Shown one piece after another: positions 1 to 7,695 of a stretch of DNA of 31,801 nt. The stretch comes from CAMLQK01 sp035478775. Lineage in GTDB: Bacteria > Patescibacteriota > Saccharimonadia > Saccharimonadales > UBA4665. The DNA lies in the NCBI GenBank assembly GCA_035478775.1, contig DATIJG010000011.1, positions 1-31,801 of the forward strand. Direction: 5' to 3'. The translations under genes were made by a program, and so were the position numbers. Positions within the stretch are counted from its first letter, which is position 1, and every line of letters starts with the position of its first letter. The notes under the pieces were generated by a model. The model saw nothing but the letters and a program-made list of their open reading frames with translations. It was not told the DNA's origin and did no database searches.

Positions 1-55
1 TGCCGATACGACATACGCAAAAATTGCTGAAACCGTGCAAAAGCAACAAAAATAA
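1..55 (+). CDS. C-terminal tail of an upstream gene (partial)
   Basis: The window opens in a plus-strand frame (codons from base 2) that reads ADTTYAKIAETVQKQQK and stops at TAA 53-55. The residue choice looks like the end of a soluble protein, and it ends 29 bases before the convergent gene at 85-1401. Frame 1 stops at once, while frame 3 stays open into that convergent gene and is less likely. Seventeen residues are too few for a family call. The neighbouring sugar genes make another polysaccharide enzyme a reasonable guess and no more. Confidence 0.4.
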   Translation, partial: ADTTYAKIAETVQKQQK

Positions 56-84
56 ATCACTATTTAGCCTGTGTTTTACGGTGT

Positions 85-1401
85 TTAGGATTTTAAAGTT
101 TTTACGGCAGGCAGCGCCATGGTTACACCTGCCAAAATCCACCACTGACAGGCGACCGCTTCGTTGCTCCAGGTATGTAGCAGCATATTCATAAGCACAT
201 ATGCCCAAAAACTTGCTAGTAAGGCCACTGTTATATCATCTGTACGTTTTGCGAACAACTTACTATATATAAATACGTTGAGCGCAATGAATATTGCAAG
301 ACCTGTAATGCCCACTTCATAGCCAATCTGCACATAATAATTTTCCGTCAAAAAGCTGCCTTTAGGGTTTTGGATGGATGCCAAACCAGCCGTGCCCGGC
401 CCATGACCAAGCGGGTTGTGCACAATTCCTTCGATCCCGCGCTTTACAAAAAACCAGTGGAAGCCGTTTGAGTCATACTTGGCTTTTGGAGTACCAGTGT
501 GGTGGCTAATAACACTTTTTTCAAAATAGGAATTACGCGCCATAAATAAACCACCGGCCAGCAAGACCACCACGAAAGCTAATGGCAGCCAAAATCGCTT
601 GGCAATTTGCACACCTTGGTGCCAATATCGAAACACCAAAAATAGCGCAATTGAAAGGGCAGCGGCCACCAAAGCACTCCGCGAAAACGTCAACCACAGT
701 GCTGCGAACTGCGTCAGCCAGGCGGCTATATACATAATACGAACGCGAAACACATGGCCAGCTTGCATAATTTCTGCCGTCAGTAAAGTCATAGGCACGA
801 TTAAATAGGCGCCGAGCGAGTTAGGATCACGCAAGGTGGACATAACCCGAGGTAAATTCGGTTTGTCATCAATAAAAAAATTCGGCTTTACTCCACGCGC
901 GACGCTATAGCCAAAGTGTGTTAAAAGATCGCTTGGCAAAAAATACTGGATAACACCCAGGGCAGCCACAATGGTGCCCGCCCAAACAGCTACCTTAATA
1001 AGGCTGCTACGCTTAAACAAATCCGGGCGTAACAGCACGGCACCGTAGCCGATGAGTGCAAAGCACGGCACGCGCAAATTATACGTTACACCTAAAATTG
1101 CGCTTGGGCGGTAAATATCTGGGTGCGTTACCCATAAAATAAGGTGCAGCAAGCCGAACAAAACAGTCAAGCCGAGCAGCCACTCAAAAGTTCTATTATG
1201 CTTTCCTTGCCTAAATACCGAACAAACAACGAACACCGTACATAGCGCGGTTATTGCATCTTTCGCTACCTTCCACACTGAAAGCCCACCCGTAACCGTA
1301 CTCAGCCATTGCACTAGAAATACATGGAACGGCATGTACGCCAGCAATAGCATGCAGGCATAAAACGGAGCGGCATTAAGAAGACGTTTGGCATTTGGCA
1401 T
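85..1401 (-). CDS. O-antigen ligase / Wzy polymerase-like membrane protein
   Basis: 438-residue polytopic membrane protein with about ten to eleven hydrophobic segments. A longer loop before the last segments carries the HHTGTPKAKYDSNGFHW stretch and a GPGT motif. The pattern LTFSRSALVAA followed by a long hydrophobic helix is typical of the Wzy_C/O-antigen ligase superfamily, which polymerises glycans or transfers them to lipid or protein acceptors on the outer face of the membrane. The ATG at 1401 is preceded by a -10 element only a few bases upstream. It diverges from the glycosyltransferase at 1428, so both probably serve the same surface glycan. Ligase and polymerase cannot be told apart from sequence in this family. 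Confidence 0.8.
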   Translation of the reverse strand: MPNAKRLLNAAPFYACMLLLAYMPFHVFLVQWLSTVTGGLSVWKVAKDAITALCTVFVVCSVFRQGKHNRTFEWLLGLTVLFGLLHLILWVTHPDIYRPSAILGVTYNLRVPCFALIGYGAVLLRPDLFKRSSLIKVAVWAGTIVAALGVIQYFLPSDLLTHFGYSVARGVKPNFFIDDKPNLPRVMSTLRDPNSLGAYLIVPMTLLTAEIMQAGHVFRVRIMYIAAWLTQFAALWLTFSRSALVAAALSIALFLVFRYWHQGVQIAKRFWLPLAFVVVLLAGGLFMARNSYFEKSVISHHTGTPKAKYDSNGFHWFFVKRGIEGIVHNPLGHGPGTAGLASIQNPKGSFLTENYYVQIGYEVGITGLAIFIALNVFIYSKLFAKRTDDITVALLASFWAYVLMNMLLHTWSNEAVACQWWILAGVTMALPAVKTLKS

Positions 1402-1409
1402 TTTCTAGA

Positions 1410-1419
1410 TATAATTATA
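1410..1419. promoter_or_regulatory. Palindromic -10 element driving two divergent genes
   Basis: TATAATTATA is a perfect 10-base palindrome containing a consensus TATAAT on each strand (plus 1410-1415, minus 1419-1414). Expected transcription starts fall near 1422-1424 (plus) and 1405-1407 (minus), only about 4-6 bases before the ATGs at 1428 and 1401. No Shine-Dalgarno sequence precedes either ATG. The reading is one symmetric promoter firing both ways and giving near-leaderless mRNAs. Confidence 0.6.
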
Positions 1420-1427
1420 GCAAGTAT

Positions 1428-2570
1428 ATGAGCAAACGTAACCACATTGTTATCGATGCGCGCATTCGGCGCACCAGCACCGGCCGATACATTGACCGTT
1501 TAGTGGAACACCTGCAGAATGTAGATAGCTACCACACCTACACTATTTTGGTGGAGCCTGACGACCCATGGCAGCCGCGCAGTAAAAACTTCAAAGCAAT
1601 GCCCTGCCGTTACGCACAGTTTTCATTCAACCCGGCCGAGCAGTTTGGTTTTGCCTGGCAACTTTATAAGCTCCGGCCCAACTTGGTGCACTTCCCTATG
1701 AGCCAGCAGCCCCTGCTCTACTTCGGCAACATCGTAACAACCGCCCAAGATACGACGATGTACCGTTTTGTGCGCCGTGGCACAACACCAATGCCTGTGT
1801 ACAAATTAAAAATGGCATTGTATCGGTTTTTGGTGTGGTTTAGCCATAGAAAATCTAGGTATATTTTAACTCCGTCACAAACTGTTGCCAAAGAATTTGC
1901 CGAGTTACAGCCATTTACCAGTAAAAAAACTGCTGTAACATATGAGGCCAGCGAACCACCGCTGCCAAACCGTAGCGTAAAGCCTAAAATGGTTGACGGC
2001 GACTTTATTTTATACGTTGGCAGTGCTTTTCCACATAAAAATCTGCCGAAACTTGTCGAAGCCTTCGACATTCTGCACGAGAAAAACCCTAGGCTAAAGC
2101 TTGTGCTAACTGGCAAGCGCGAAAAACATTATGAAGAGCTTGAAACGTGGGCAGCCAAACGCCCATCATATAGTCACATCGTTTTTACCGGTTTTGTAAC
2201 CGACCCGGAACTGAAATGGCTGTACGAACATTGCCAGGCGTATGTGTTTGCTTCGCTCAGTGAAGGGTTTGGCTTGCCTCCGCTTGAGGCGATGGCGCAT
2301 GGCGCTCCCGTTGCCAGCAGTAATTCCAGCTGTATGCCTGAAATATACGGCGATGCCGCAGAATACTTTAACGCCGAAAAGGCGGAGGATATAGCCGAAA
2401 AAGTCAGCAAAGTACTAGGCAGTAAAACTTTGCGCGAAAAGCTGATCGCTAATGGCTACCGGCGGCTCAAACAGTTTTCGTGGCAGCGTATGGCCGACGA
2501 AACGCTAACGGTATATAAAGCAGCTTTGCGCGAAGAACCGAAAGAAAAAACTGTCGAACCCGGGCTATAG
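1428..2570 (+). CDS. Glycosyltransferase family 1/4 (GT-B fold)
   Basis: 380-residue glycosyltransferase transferring a sugar from a nucleotide-sugar donor, probably in surface-polysaccharide synthesis with its divergent neighbour. The C-terminal Rossmann half is classic: FILYVGSAFPHKN (about 193-205), KLVLTGK (224-230), and the donor-site EX7E motif in SEGFGLPPLE (E279 and E287), followed by MPEIYGDAAEYF. The ATG at 1428 (MSKRNHIVIDARI) is preferred over a TTG at 1395. The upstream codons encode unlike residues and lie across the -10 element at 1410-1415, so they should not be transcribed. Linkage type and substrate cannot be read from the sequence. Confidence 0.88.
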   Translation: MSKRNHIVIDARIRRTSTGRYIDRLVEHLQNVDSYHTYTILVEPDDPWQPRSKNFKAMPCRYAQFSFNPAEQFGFAWQLYKLRPNLVHFPMSQQPLLYFGNIVTTAQDTTMYRFVRRGTTPMPVYKLKMALYRFLVWFSHRKSRYILTPSQTVAKEFAELQPFTSKKTAVTYEASEPPLPNRSVKPKMVDGDFILYVGSAFPHKNLPKLVEAFDILHEKNPRLKLVLTGKREKHYEELETWAAKRPSYSHIVFTGFVTDPELKWLYEHCQAYVFASLSEGFGLPPLEAMAHGAPVASSNSSCMPEIYGDAAEYFNAEKAEDIAEKVSKVLGSKTLREKLIANGYRRLKQFSWQRMADETLTVYKAALREEPKEKTVEPGL

Positions 2571-2621
2571 CATCCGGCAACTAGCCCTGCTTGGCCACTT
2601 AAAGATGGTGTGAAGCCACAT

Positions 2622-3074
2622 TTATTCTGCTGGCTTAAGTACAATGCGGCGGTCGCGGCCTTCGCCGACGGACTCGCTTTCAAGGCCATGCTCTTGGGCA
2701 AGTTTATGGATAACCCGGCGGTCAACCGCACTCATTGGCTGCAGTTCCATCGCTTCGCCATTCGCCTTAACTGATTCCAGCCAAGTGTTAGCTTTTTGCG
2801 CTAAATGGTCGGCACGTTGCTTTTTGTATTCGGCAACATCGACATTTACACGAGTGTAATCAAAGCCCTTACTTTTAAGGGCGCTGCTCACCATAAATTG
2901 CATGGCTCGCATAGTGTCGCCGTGTTGGCCAATCAAAAAGCCATTGAGGTGTGACGAAGGCACTTCCAGCTCGATGACATCGTCCTCGCTGCTGGCGTAA
3001 ATATCAATGTTAAGCCCAAAAAAAGACAGCATGTCTTCTAGGTATCTTTTGGCAAAAACTACGGCTTCTTCCAC
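2622..3074 (-). CDS. khpB: KhpB/Jag-type KH-R3H RNA-binding protein
   Basis: 150-residue single-stranded nucleic-acid-binding protein. A type II KH domain carries the GXXG loop in FLIGQHGD (G49-G52). It is followed by an R3H domain with the R-x3-H core (R119 to H123 in RRVIHKLA). It lacks the N-terminal Jag_N domain of many Firmicute homologues. Translation starts at GTG 3074, overlapping the yidC stop by one base (TAGTG), so the two are probably translationally coupled. In this conserved operon (rpmH-rnpA-yidC-khpB) Jag/KhpB acts as an sRNA/mRNA-binding regulator in Gram-positive bacteria. Its targets here are unknown. Confidence 0.9.
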   Translation of the reverse strand: MEEAVVFAKRYLEDMLSFFGLNIDIYASSEDDVIELEVPSSHLNGFLIGQHGDTMRAMQFMVSSALKSKGFDYTRVNVDVAEYKKQRADHLAQKANTWLESVKANGEAMELQPMSAVDRRVIHKLAQEHGLESESVGEGRDRRIVLKPAE

Positions 3075-4015
3075 TATCGTTTCCTCCGTTTTTTACGAGA
3101 CGCGTTCTTTTTGGCAGCTGTTTGCTTTGGTTTTTCGCTTACTACTTCACCTTCGGCAATGTTAGTAACGTCTTTTGTAGGTTTGTCGCCGCTATCAAGT
3201 TCAGTCTTGATTTCTTTTTCGTCACGGCGGAAAATAATTGACTGCTGGATAAATGCTACCAAACCGCCTATCAACCAGTACAAGCTTAAGGCAGAGGTAA
3301 TGTGAATAGTGAACAATAGTACCATCGCCGGCAACATAAAGCGCGTACTGCGGCCGACTGCAGCGTTGACCTCGCCTTGGTCTGCTTGCTTTCCATCGTT
3401 GGCCGACCTTAAGATATCACGTAGTTTACGTGCTTCAGGGTCGCTTGGCATAAGCTGTTTGCTTTGGTAAAACTGTACTACTGCGCTACCAATAACAATA
3501 AGTAGCGCTGGGATATACGTGCCGGCAGGGCCAAGTGCTGGCCGGGTGAGGTTGATAACACCAAACAAGGTCATGTCAAACGCGTGGATGTTCTGCGATA
3601 AGTGTTGCACCCAGCTTAAATCACGGATAAAAGGGTACGAATGCGTCACAATGTTGTGCGGATTTTGGACAATCAGGCGCAGTCCACTATATAAACCAAT
3701 CAAAACTGGCAGCTGCAATAACAAAATACCAATCGAGCCAAAGGGATTGACACCCTTTTCCTTGTACAGTGCCATTGTCATCAGGGACTCTTGCTGGCGA
3801 TTACCTTTCGTAGCTTTTTTAATACGCTTAAGTTCGGGCTGCAGCTGGCGCATTACTTTTGCTTGGTGTAGTTGCTTTTTCACGAGCGGCCATAGTAGCA
3901 TACGAACGACTATCGTAAAGATAATTAGCGCCAAGCCAAAATTATGGCCTGGCAAAATGGCATAAATAAACACTAAAAGGTTAAAAATAGGTTGGACAAT
4001 AATTGTGTTGAACAT
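3074..4015 (-). CDS. yidC: YidC/Oxa1 membrane protein insertase
   Basis: 313-residue insertase of the short, Gram-positive-like form without the large periplasmic domain of E. coli YidC. The conserved helix TIVVRMLLWPL contains the positively charged Arg of the hydrophilic groove. It is followed by the cytoplasmic hairpin (KKQLHQAKVMRQLQPELKRI) and four further hydrophobic segments. The C terminus is strongly basic (ending KKNASRKKRRKR), as in ribosome-docking tails. There is no lipobox at the N terminus. It sits 8 bases after rnpA and overlaps khpB by one base, as in the standard operon. It inserts membrane proteins with or without SecYEG, probably including the many small membrane proteins of this window. 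Confidence 0.95.
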   Translation of the reverse strand: MFNTIIVQPIFNLLVFIYAILPGHNFGLALIIFTIVVRMLLWPLVKKQLHQAKVMRQLQPELKRIKKATKGNRQQESLMTMALYKEKGVNPFGSIGILLLQLPVLIGLYSGLRLIVQNPHNIVTHSYPFIRDLSWVQHLSQNIHAFDMTLFGVINLTRPALGPAGTYIPALLIVIGSAVVQFYQSKQLMPSDPEARKLRDILRSANDGKQADQGEVNAAVGRSTRFMLPAMVLLFTIHITSALSLYWLIGGLVAFIQQSIIFRRDEKEIKTELDSGDKPTKDVTNIAEGEVVSEKPKQTAAKKNASRKKRRKR

Positions 4016-4023
4016 CTGAAAAA

Positions 4024-4425
4024 CTAAGGCTCCTTATGTTCTACTATATCATGTGACGGCAGTTTTACAGATGGTTTTGAGGGCAAGATATCTGCCTCTT
4101 CTAATTTGCCATACACTCGCTCGGTAATTTCTGGCCATAGCATAGTAGCAAGTTGTTCGCTAAATACCGTAAAGACGATATCGTATGGGCCAACAATTTC
4201 TGTTTCGCGGAGGCGCACCGCTTCGTAAATTCGGCGGCGAATACGGTTGCGCACCACAGCCGATTTACTCACTTTGCGACTTACAACCACCGCCATACGG
4301 TATGTTTGCCGGCGAGAGTTATGTATATATTTAAGGGAACCGTAAGCGCCACGGATAGTTTTGCCGCGCTGGTACACAAAACGGAGGCTGCCTCGGCCAT
4401 GAAATCGATGTGTGCGATTGATCAT
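4024..4425 (-). CDS. rnpA: Ribonuclease P protein component
   Basis: 133-residue basic protein subunit of RNase P, which helps the catalytic RNA remove tRNA 5' leaders. The hallmark RNR motif is present: VRNRIRRRIYEAVR with R59, N60 and R61. It is preceded by the conserved FxxVYQRGKTIRG strand and VVVSRKVSKSAVVRN. The last 25 or so residues (SKPSVKLPSHDIVEHKEP) are a hydrophilic extension past the fold. It lies 60 bases after rpmH and 8 before yidC on the same strand. The ATG at 4425 gives the normal family N terminus (INRTHRF). Confidence 0.95.
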   Translation of the reverse strand: MINRTHRFHGRGSLRFVYQRGKTIRGAYGSLKYIHNSRRQTYRMAVVVSRKVSKSAVVRNRIRRRIYEAVRLRETEIVGPYDIVFTVFSEQLATMLWPEITERVYGKLEEADILPSKPSVKLPSHDIVEHKEP

Positions 4426-4485
4426 TTGCTTTAGGACAGTCCCCGTTTAGTTATGTATGCTTATGATTTCCTAATTAAAGGTGAA

Positions 4486-4623
4486 TTAGTGTGATAAGCG
4501 AGCGCGACCCTTAAGACGACGACGGTGCAGAACGCTGCGGCCGGCCTTAGTTGCCATGCGTTTCATGAAACCATGAACGCGTGAGCGGTGGCGCTTCTTG
4601 GGTTGGTATGTTCGTTTCGGCAT
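4486..4623 (-). CDS. rpmH: Large ribosomal subunit protein bL34
   Basis: 45 codons reading MPKRTYQPKKRHRSRVHGF at the start and ending RLKGRARLSH, followed by TAA at 4486-4488. The family signature KRTYQP..KHxRxHGF and MATKAGRSVLxRRRxKGR is complete. It is the first gene of the rpmH-rnpA-yidC-khpB operon and diverges from dnaA across the origin spacer. A possible promoter is TTGTTA (4734-4729) with 16 bases to TATAAG (4712-4707) on the minus strand. Confidence 0.97.
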   Translation of the reverse strand: MPKRTYQPKKRHRSRVHGFMKRMATKAGRSVLHRRRLKGRARLSH

Positions 4624-4940
4624 AGTGCTTTCACTTTACAACATCTTGAGCAAACAGGCAAGTCACCTCGCCTATTACCCTGCTTAGATGTATTTTACAA
4701 ATATTACTTATACGTTACTTGGTGAAAATAACAATATTTACCCTCACATATTAACAAGTTTTCCACTTTTAGCCAAGCATTTTCCACAGTTTTCCAGATG
4801 AATGTGTCACATGTGTATAACTCTTATGGGTTTCGGGTAGTTTTGCAAAACATCCAAAATGGTTTGATAAAGGTGTGGAAAAGTACGACGTGCTGCGCTA
4901 TAGTAAGGCATATCAAATAACGTTTCGAGTGAGAGAGGGT
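4624..4940. other. Probable oriC part 1: rpmH-dnaA spacer with DnaA boxes
   Basis: 317-base AT-rich spacer between the divergent rpmH and dnaA genes. Against the DnaA box TTWTNCACA there are full matches at 4780-4788 (TTTTCCACA, plus), 4812-4820 (TTATACACA on minus) and 4874-4882 (TTTTCCACA on minus). An 8/9 match lies at 4759-4767 (TTTTCCACT). The stretch 4685-4760 is especially AT-rich and could serve as the unwinding element. The position between rpmH and dnaA is a classical bacterial oriC position. Which spacer unwinds, this one or 6315-6592, cannot be decided by eye. Confidence 0.7.
4874..4904 (+). promoter_or_regulatory. dnaA promoter with a DnaA box on its -35
   Basis: TGGAAA (4876-4881) is followed after 17 bases by TATAGT (4899-4904), predicting a start near 4911 and a leader of about 30 bases with GAGAGAGGG just before the ATG at 4941. 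The -35 lies inside the reverse DnaA box TGTGGAAAA (4874-4882). That layout would let DnaA repress its own gene. It also shows that the in-frame GTG at 4875 is upstream of the transcript and is not the start. Confidence 0.6.
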
Positions 4941-6314
4941 ATGCAACAGGACAGCTTGTGGCAGGCAGTTTTAGGAGAGGTTGAACTGTCAATTTCGCGG
5001 GGCAACTTTATTACGTGGTTTAAAAATACCGCACTGCTACGCCTTGACGACGAATCAGCTATTATTGGCGTACCCAACGTGTTTATTAAACAGCAGCTGG
5101 AACGTAAATATAACGAGCTGATTGTAAATATCCTGAAAAAGAATGGCGTAGGCGCTAAAGTTGAATATAAAATCCACTCGCCGCTTACTCACCAAAAAGC
5201 TGAGCCTGAAACTGCGGTCCTGCAACCCAGCCAGTCACGTCCAAGCACTAGGCCAGCAATGCCAAAAGTACCGTCAAACACACTCGCCCACACGTATCGC
5301 CAAGGCCTAAACGACCGTTACACTTTCGATAACTTTATTGTCGGCAGTGGTAACGAACTTGCTTACGCAGCCTGCCAAGCGATCGCCGCCAACCCGGGCA
5401 CTAAATACAACCCGCTCTTTTTGTACGGTGGCGTTGGCATCGGCAAAACCCATCTCATTCAGGCTGTAGGCAACGCAGTTTTAGCAACCAAAGACAACGC
5501 CCGCGTGGTATACGTTTCCAGCGAGCAATTTTTGCAAGAATTCGTTGATGCCCTGCGTTTTAAAAAGAACACCGACTTCGTGGACTTTTACCGCGGCGCG
5601 GACGTGCTTATTGTCGACGACATTCAATTTATCGCCGGCAAAGAAAAAGTACAAGAGGAGTTTTTCCATACTTTTAATGCCCTGCACCAAGCTAGTAAGC
5701 AAATTATTATCAGCAGCGACAAGCCCCCACGTGACATCCCAACGCTTGAAGAACGCCTGCGTTCTCGCTTTGCCTGGGGCATGAGTATCGATATGCAAAC
5801 GCCCGACTTTGAAACGCGCTGCGCCATCTTACAAACCAAGGCACAAACACATGGCGTTACGCTAACAACAGATGTCACCGAGTATCTGGCCACCAACGTA
5901 CAGACCAACATTCGCGAGCTTGAGGGCGCGCTTAACCAACTTCTAGCTTTTTGCGAAATGCGCGGTCTGGAGCCAAACATGACCGTTGCCAGCAGCTTGC
6001 TCGGCACCAGCCAGACCCGACCCAAGCACATCAGCGCGCGGCAGATTATCGAGCGTACTGCGCGGCATTTCCAGGTACCTCTCGAAGATATTATGGGGCC
6101 GAAACGCGACAAAGACATCGTCGTACCGCGTCAAGTAGCTATGTATATATTGCGTTCCGAACTCCACCTAAGCTTCCCTAAAATTGCCCGCGAGCTCGGC
6201 CGTAAAGACCATACGACCGCCATTCATTCGGTCGAAAAAATCGAAAAGGAATCACGCTTAGACGCTGACATTCGGACCGCAATCACCGAAATCAAGGAGC
6301 GACTATATGCTTGA
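4941..6314 (+). CDS. dnaA: Chromosomal replication initiator DnaA
   Basis: 457-residue initiator that binds DnaA boxes and opens oriC. Domain I has the usual start (LWQAVLGEVELSISRGNFITWF, residues 6-27, conserved aromatic and Trp residues). A Pro/Ser-rich linker covers about 84-112. The AAA+ domain has Walker A GGVGIGKTH (163-171), Walker B LIVDDIQF (223-230) and sensor I IIISSD (255-260). Domain IV carries the DNA-binding signature GRKDHTTAIHSVEKI (420-434). I chose ATG 4941, with GAGAGAGGG just upstream, over the in-frame GTG at 4875, because the extra 22 residues are unlike DnaA and lie across the promoter. It stops with TGA. Confidence 0.97.
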   Translation: MQQDSLWQAVLGEVELSISRGNFITWFKNTALLRLDDESAIIGVPNVFIKQQLERKYNELIVNILKKNGVGAKVEYKIHSPLTHQKAEPETAVLQPSQSRPSTRPAMPKVPSNTLAHTYRQGLNDRYTFDNFIVGSGNELAYAACQAIAANPGTKYNPLFLYGGVGIGKTHLIQAVGNAVLATKDNARVVYVSSEQFLQEFVDALRFKKNTDFVDFYRGADVLIVDDIQFIAGKEKVQEEFFHTFNALHQASKQIIISSDKPPRDIPTLEERLRSRFAWGMSIDMQTPDFETRCAILQTKAQTHGVTLTTDVTEYLATNVQTNIRELEGALNQLLAFCEMRGLEPNMTVASSLLGTSQTRPKHISARQIIERTARHFQVPLEDIMGPKRDKDIVVPRQVAMYILRSELHLSFPKIARELGRKDHTTAIHSVEKIEKESRLDADIRTAITEIKERLYA

Positions 6315-6592
6315 AGTCTGTGCACAACCAGTGGATTTCGTGAGGTTTGGCTGTGGCTGGCAACGCATTTTAAACACATCCCTCCACAGCCAAAAACCAA
6401 CCCGGTATAATTTTCACACAGAATACCGCAAACTAGACACAGGAATTACCACCGATCTTTCCACTGCATTTTCCGTCCATTTTCATCTGTTAGTAAGTCA
6501 GTTTTCCACGTTTTACACAGGCCTAATAACTAATACAACTAATATATTTAAATAACTTATATACATATAGAAGAGGATAAGTGAGGAAAACT
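6315..6592. other. Probable oriC part 2: dnaA-dnaN spacer with DnaA boxes
   Basis: 278-base AT-rich spacer. A full TTWTNCACA match (TTTTACACA, 6511-6519) directly follows an 8/9 match (TTTTCCACG, 6502-6510), making a tandem pair. Another 8/9 match is TTTCACACA (6412-6420), next to a TATAAT at 6406-6411. TTTACA (6512-6517) with 16 bases to TACAAC (6534-6539) could be the dnaN promoter overlapping that box. The bases 6521-6570 are almost pure A/T and a good unwinding candidate. Together with the spacer before dnaA it may form a bipartite origin as in Bacillus. Confidence 0.6.
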
Positions 6593-7684
6593 ATGAAGCT
6601 CCAGGTCACCCAAGAAAATCTGAACAAAGCACTCGGCACAGTTGCCCGCGTAGCCAATGCGCGGGGCACACTGCCAGTACTTGCCAACGTACTTATTAAA
6701 ACTGTTAATAACCGTTTGAGCATTGCGGCTACCAACCTTGACATTGCCATTACGCAGTACATCGGTGCCAAAGTGACTGAGGACGGGTCGATTACCGTAC
6801 CAGCTCGGCTTATGCAAGACTTCGTGAGCAGCTTGCCGGGTGGTGCCATCGACCTTAGCTTAGACGATTTTAAATTGCACATCTCGACTGAACAGTACCA
6901 GTCGGTGATTAACGGCGTGTCAGCCGAAGAGTTCCCCGTGATGCCAGAAATTACCGACGGGCACAGCTGGACTATTCCTGGCAGCCTGCTTAAGAAAAGT
7001 TTGCAGCAAGTGGTATTGGCGGCAAGTACTGATGAGGCACGCCCAGTGTTAACTGGCGTATTCATGCACACATTTGAAGGTAAACTATATCTGGCGGCAA
7101 CTGATAGCTACCGTTTGGCCGAAAAAATGGTTATGCCACACACTGAAGAAATTTCAATGCTCGTGCCGGTTTCGGCTATGCAAGACCTGCTGCGCATCGT
7201 AAATGACACCGAAGACGACGTGCATGTAACCAGTGATGACCAGCAAGTGCTGTTCCGAGTGGGCGATATAGAACTGGTCGCTCGTTTAATCGAGGGTAAA
7301 TATCCGCCCTACCGTAACCTTATCCCTACTGCGTTTGCGACCAGCGCTGTCCTGAAGCGTTCCGACCTTTTAAACGTCACCAAAGTGAGCAGCCTGTTCG
7401 CCCGAGAAAGCGCCGGCAGTATTACGATTGCGGTTGACGAACTCAAGCAGCAGATCAGTATTCGTTCAATTGCCTCGCAGCTTGGCGAAAACAACGCCCT
7501 GGCTGCCGCGAAAATTGATGGTTCGGGAGAAATCACACTCAACTCGCGTTACCTGCTCGATGCGCTGCATGTTATTAGTGGCGATGAAGTCGGCTTTAGC
7601 TTTAACGGCAAACTGGAGCCGATCGTTATTAAAGACGCGCTCGCCGACGATTATGTGCATATCATTATGCCACTGAAGAGTTAA
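6593..7684 (+). CDS. dnaN: DNA polymerase III beta subunit (sliding clamp)
   Basis: 363 residues, the normal clamp length, beginning MKLQVTQENLNKALGTVARV. Three repeated clamp folds are expected; recognisable patches are RGTLPVLANVLI, TDEARPVLTGVFM, ATDSYRLAEK and the C-terminal VHIIMPLKS, the usual M-P-x-R/K-type end. ATG 6593 has GAGG six bases upstream and gives the standard start. An in-frame GTG at 6581 would add only four residues and is less likely. The clamp tethers the replicative polymerase and repair factors to DNA. It sits between dnaA and recF as in most bacteria. Confidence 0.96.
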   Translation: MKLQVTQENLNKALGTVARVANARGTLPVLANVLIKTVNNRLSIAATNLDIAITQYIGAKVTEDGSITVPARLMQDFVSSLPGGAIDLSLDDFKLHISTEQYQSVINGVSAEEFPVMPEITDGHSWTIPGSLLKKSLQQVVLAASTDEARPVLTGVFMHTFEGKLYLAATDSYRLAEKMVMPHTEEISMLVPVSAMQDLLRIVNDTEDDVHVTSDDQQVLFRVGDIELVARLIEGKYPPYRNLIPTAFATSAVLKRSDLLNVTKVSSLFARESAGSITIAVDELKQQISIRSIASQLGENNALAAAKIDGSGEITLNSRYLLDALHVISGDEVGFSFNGKLEPIVIKDALADDYVHIIMPLKS

Positions 7685-7695
7685 AATAAGGGGAT

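Noticed and set aside
1718..2116. 132-codon frame opposite the glycosyltransferase
   Set aside because: Shadow of a well-supported gene with no family features of its own.
4875..4940. 22-residue N-terminal extension of DnaA from GTG
   Set aside because: It overlaps the promoter and a DnaA box; the residues do not resemble DnaA domain I, which begins properly at 4941.
6307..6555. 82-codon plus-strand frame after dnaA
   Set aside because: It overlaps the DnaA stop and runs through the AT-rich origin spacer; low-complexity translation and no ribosome site.
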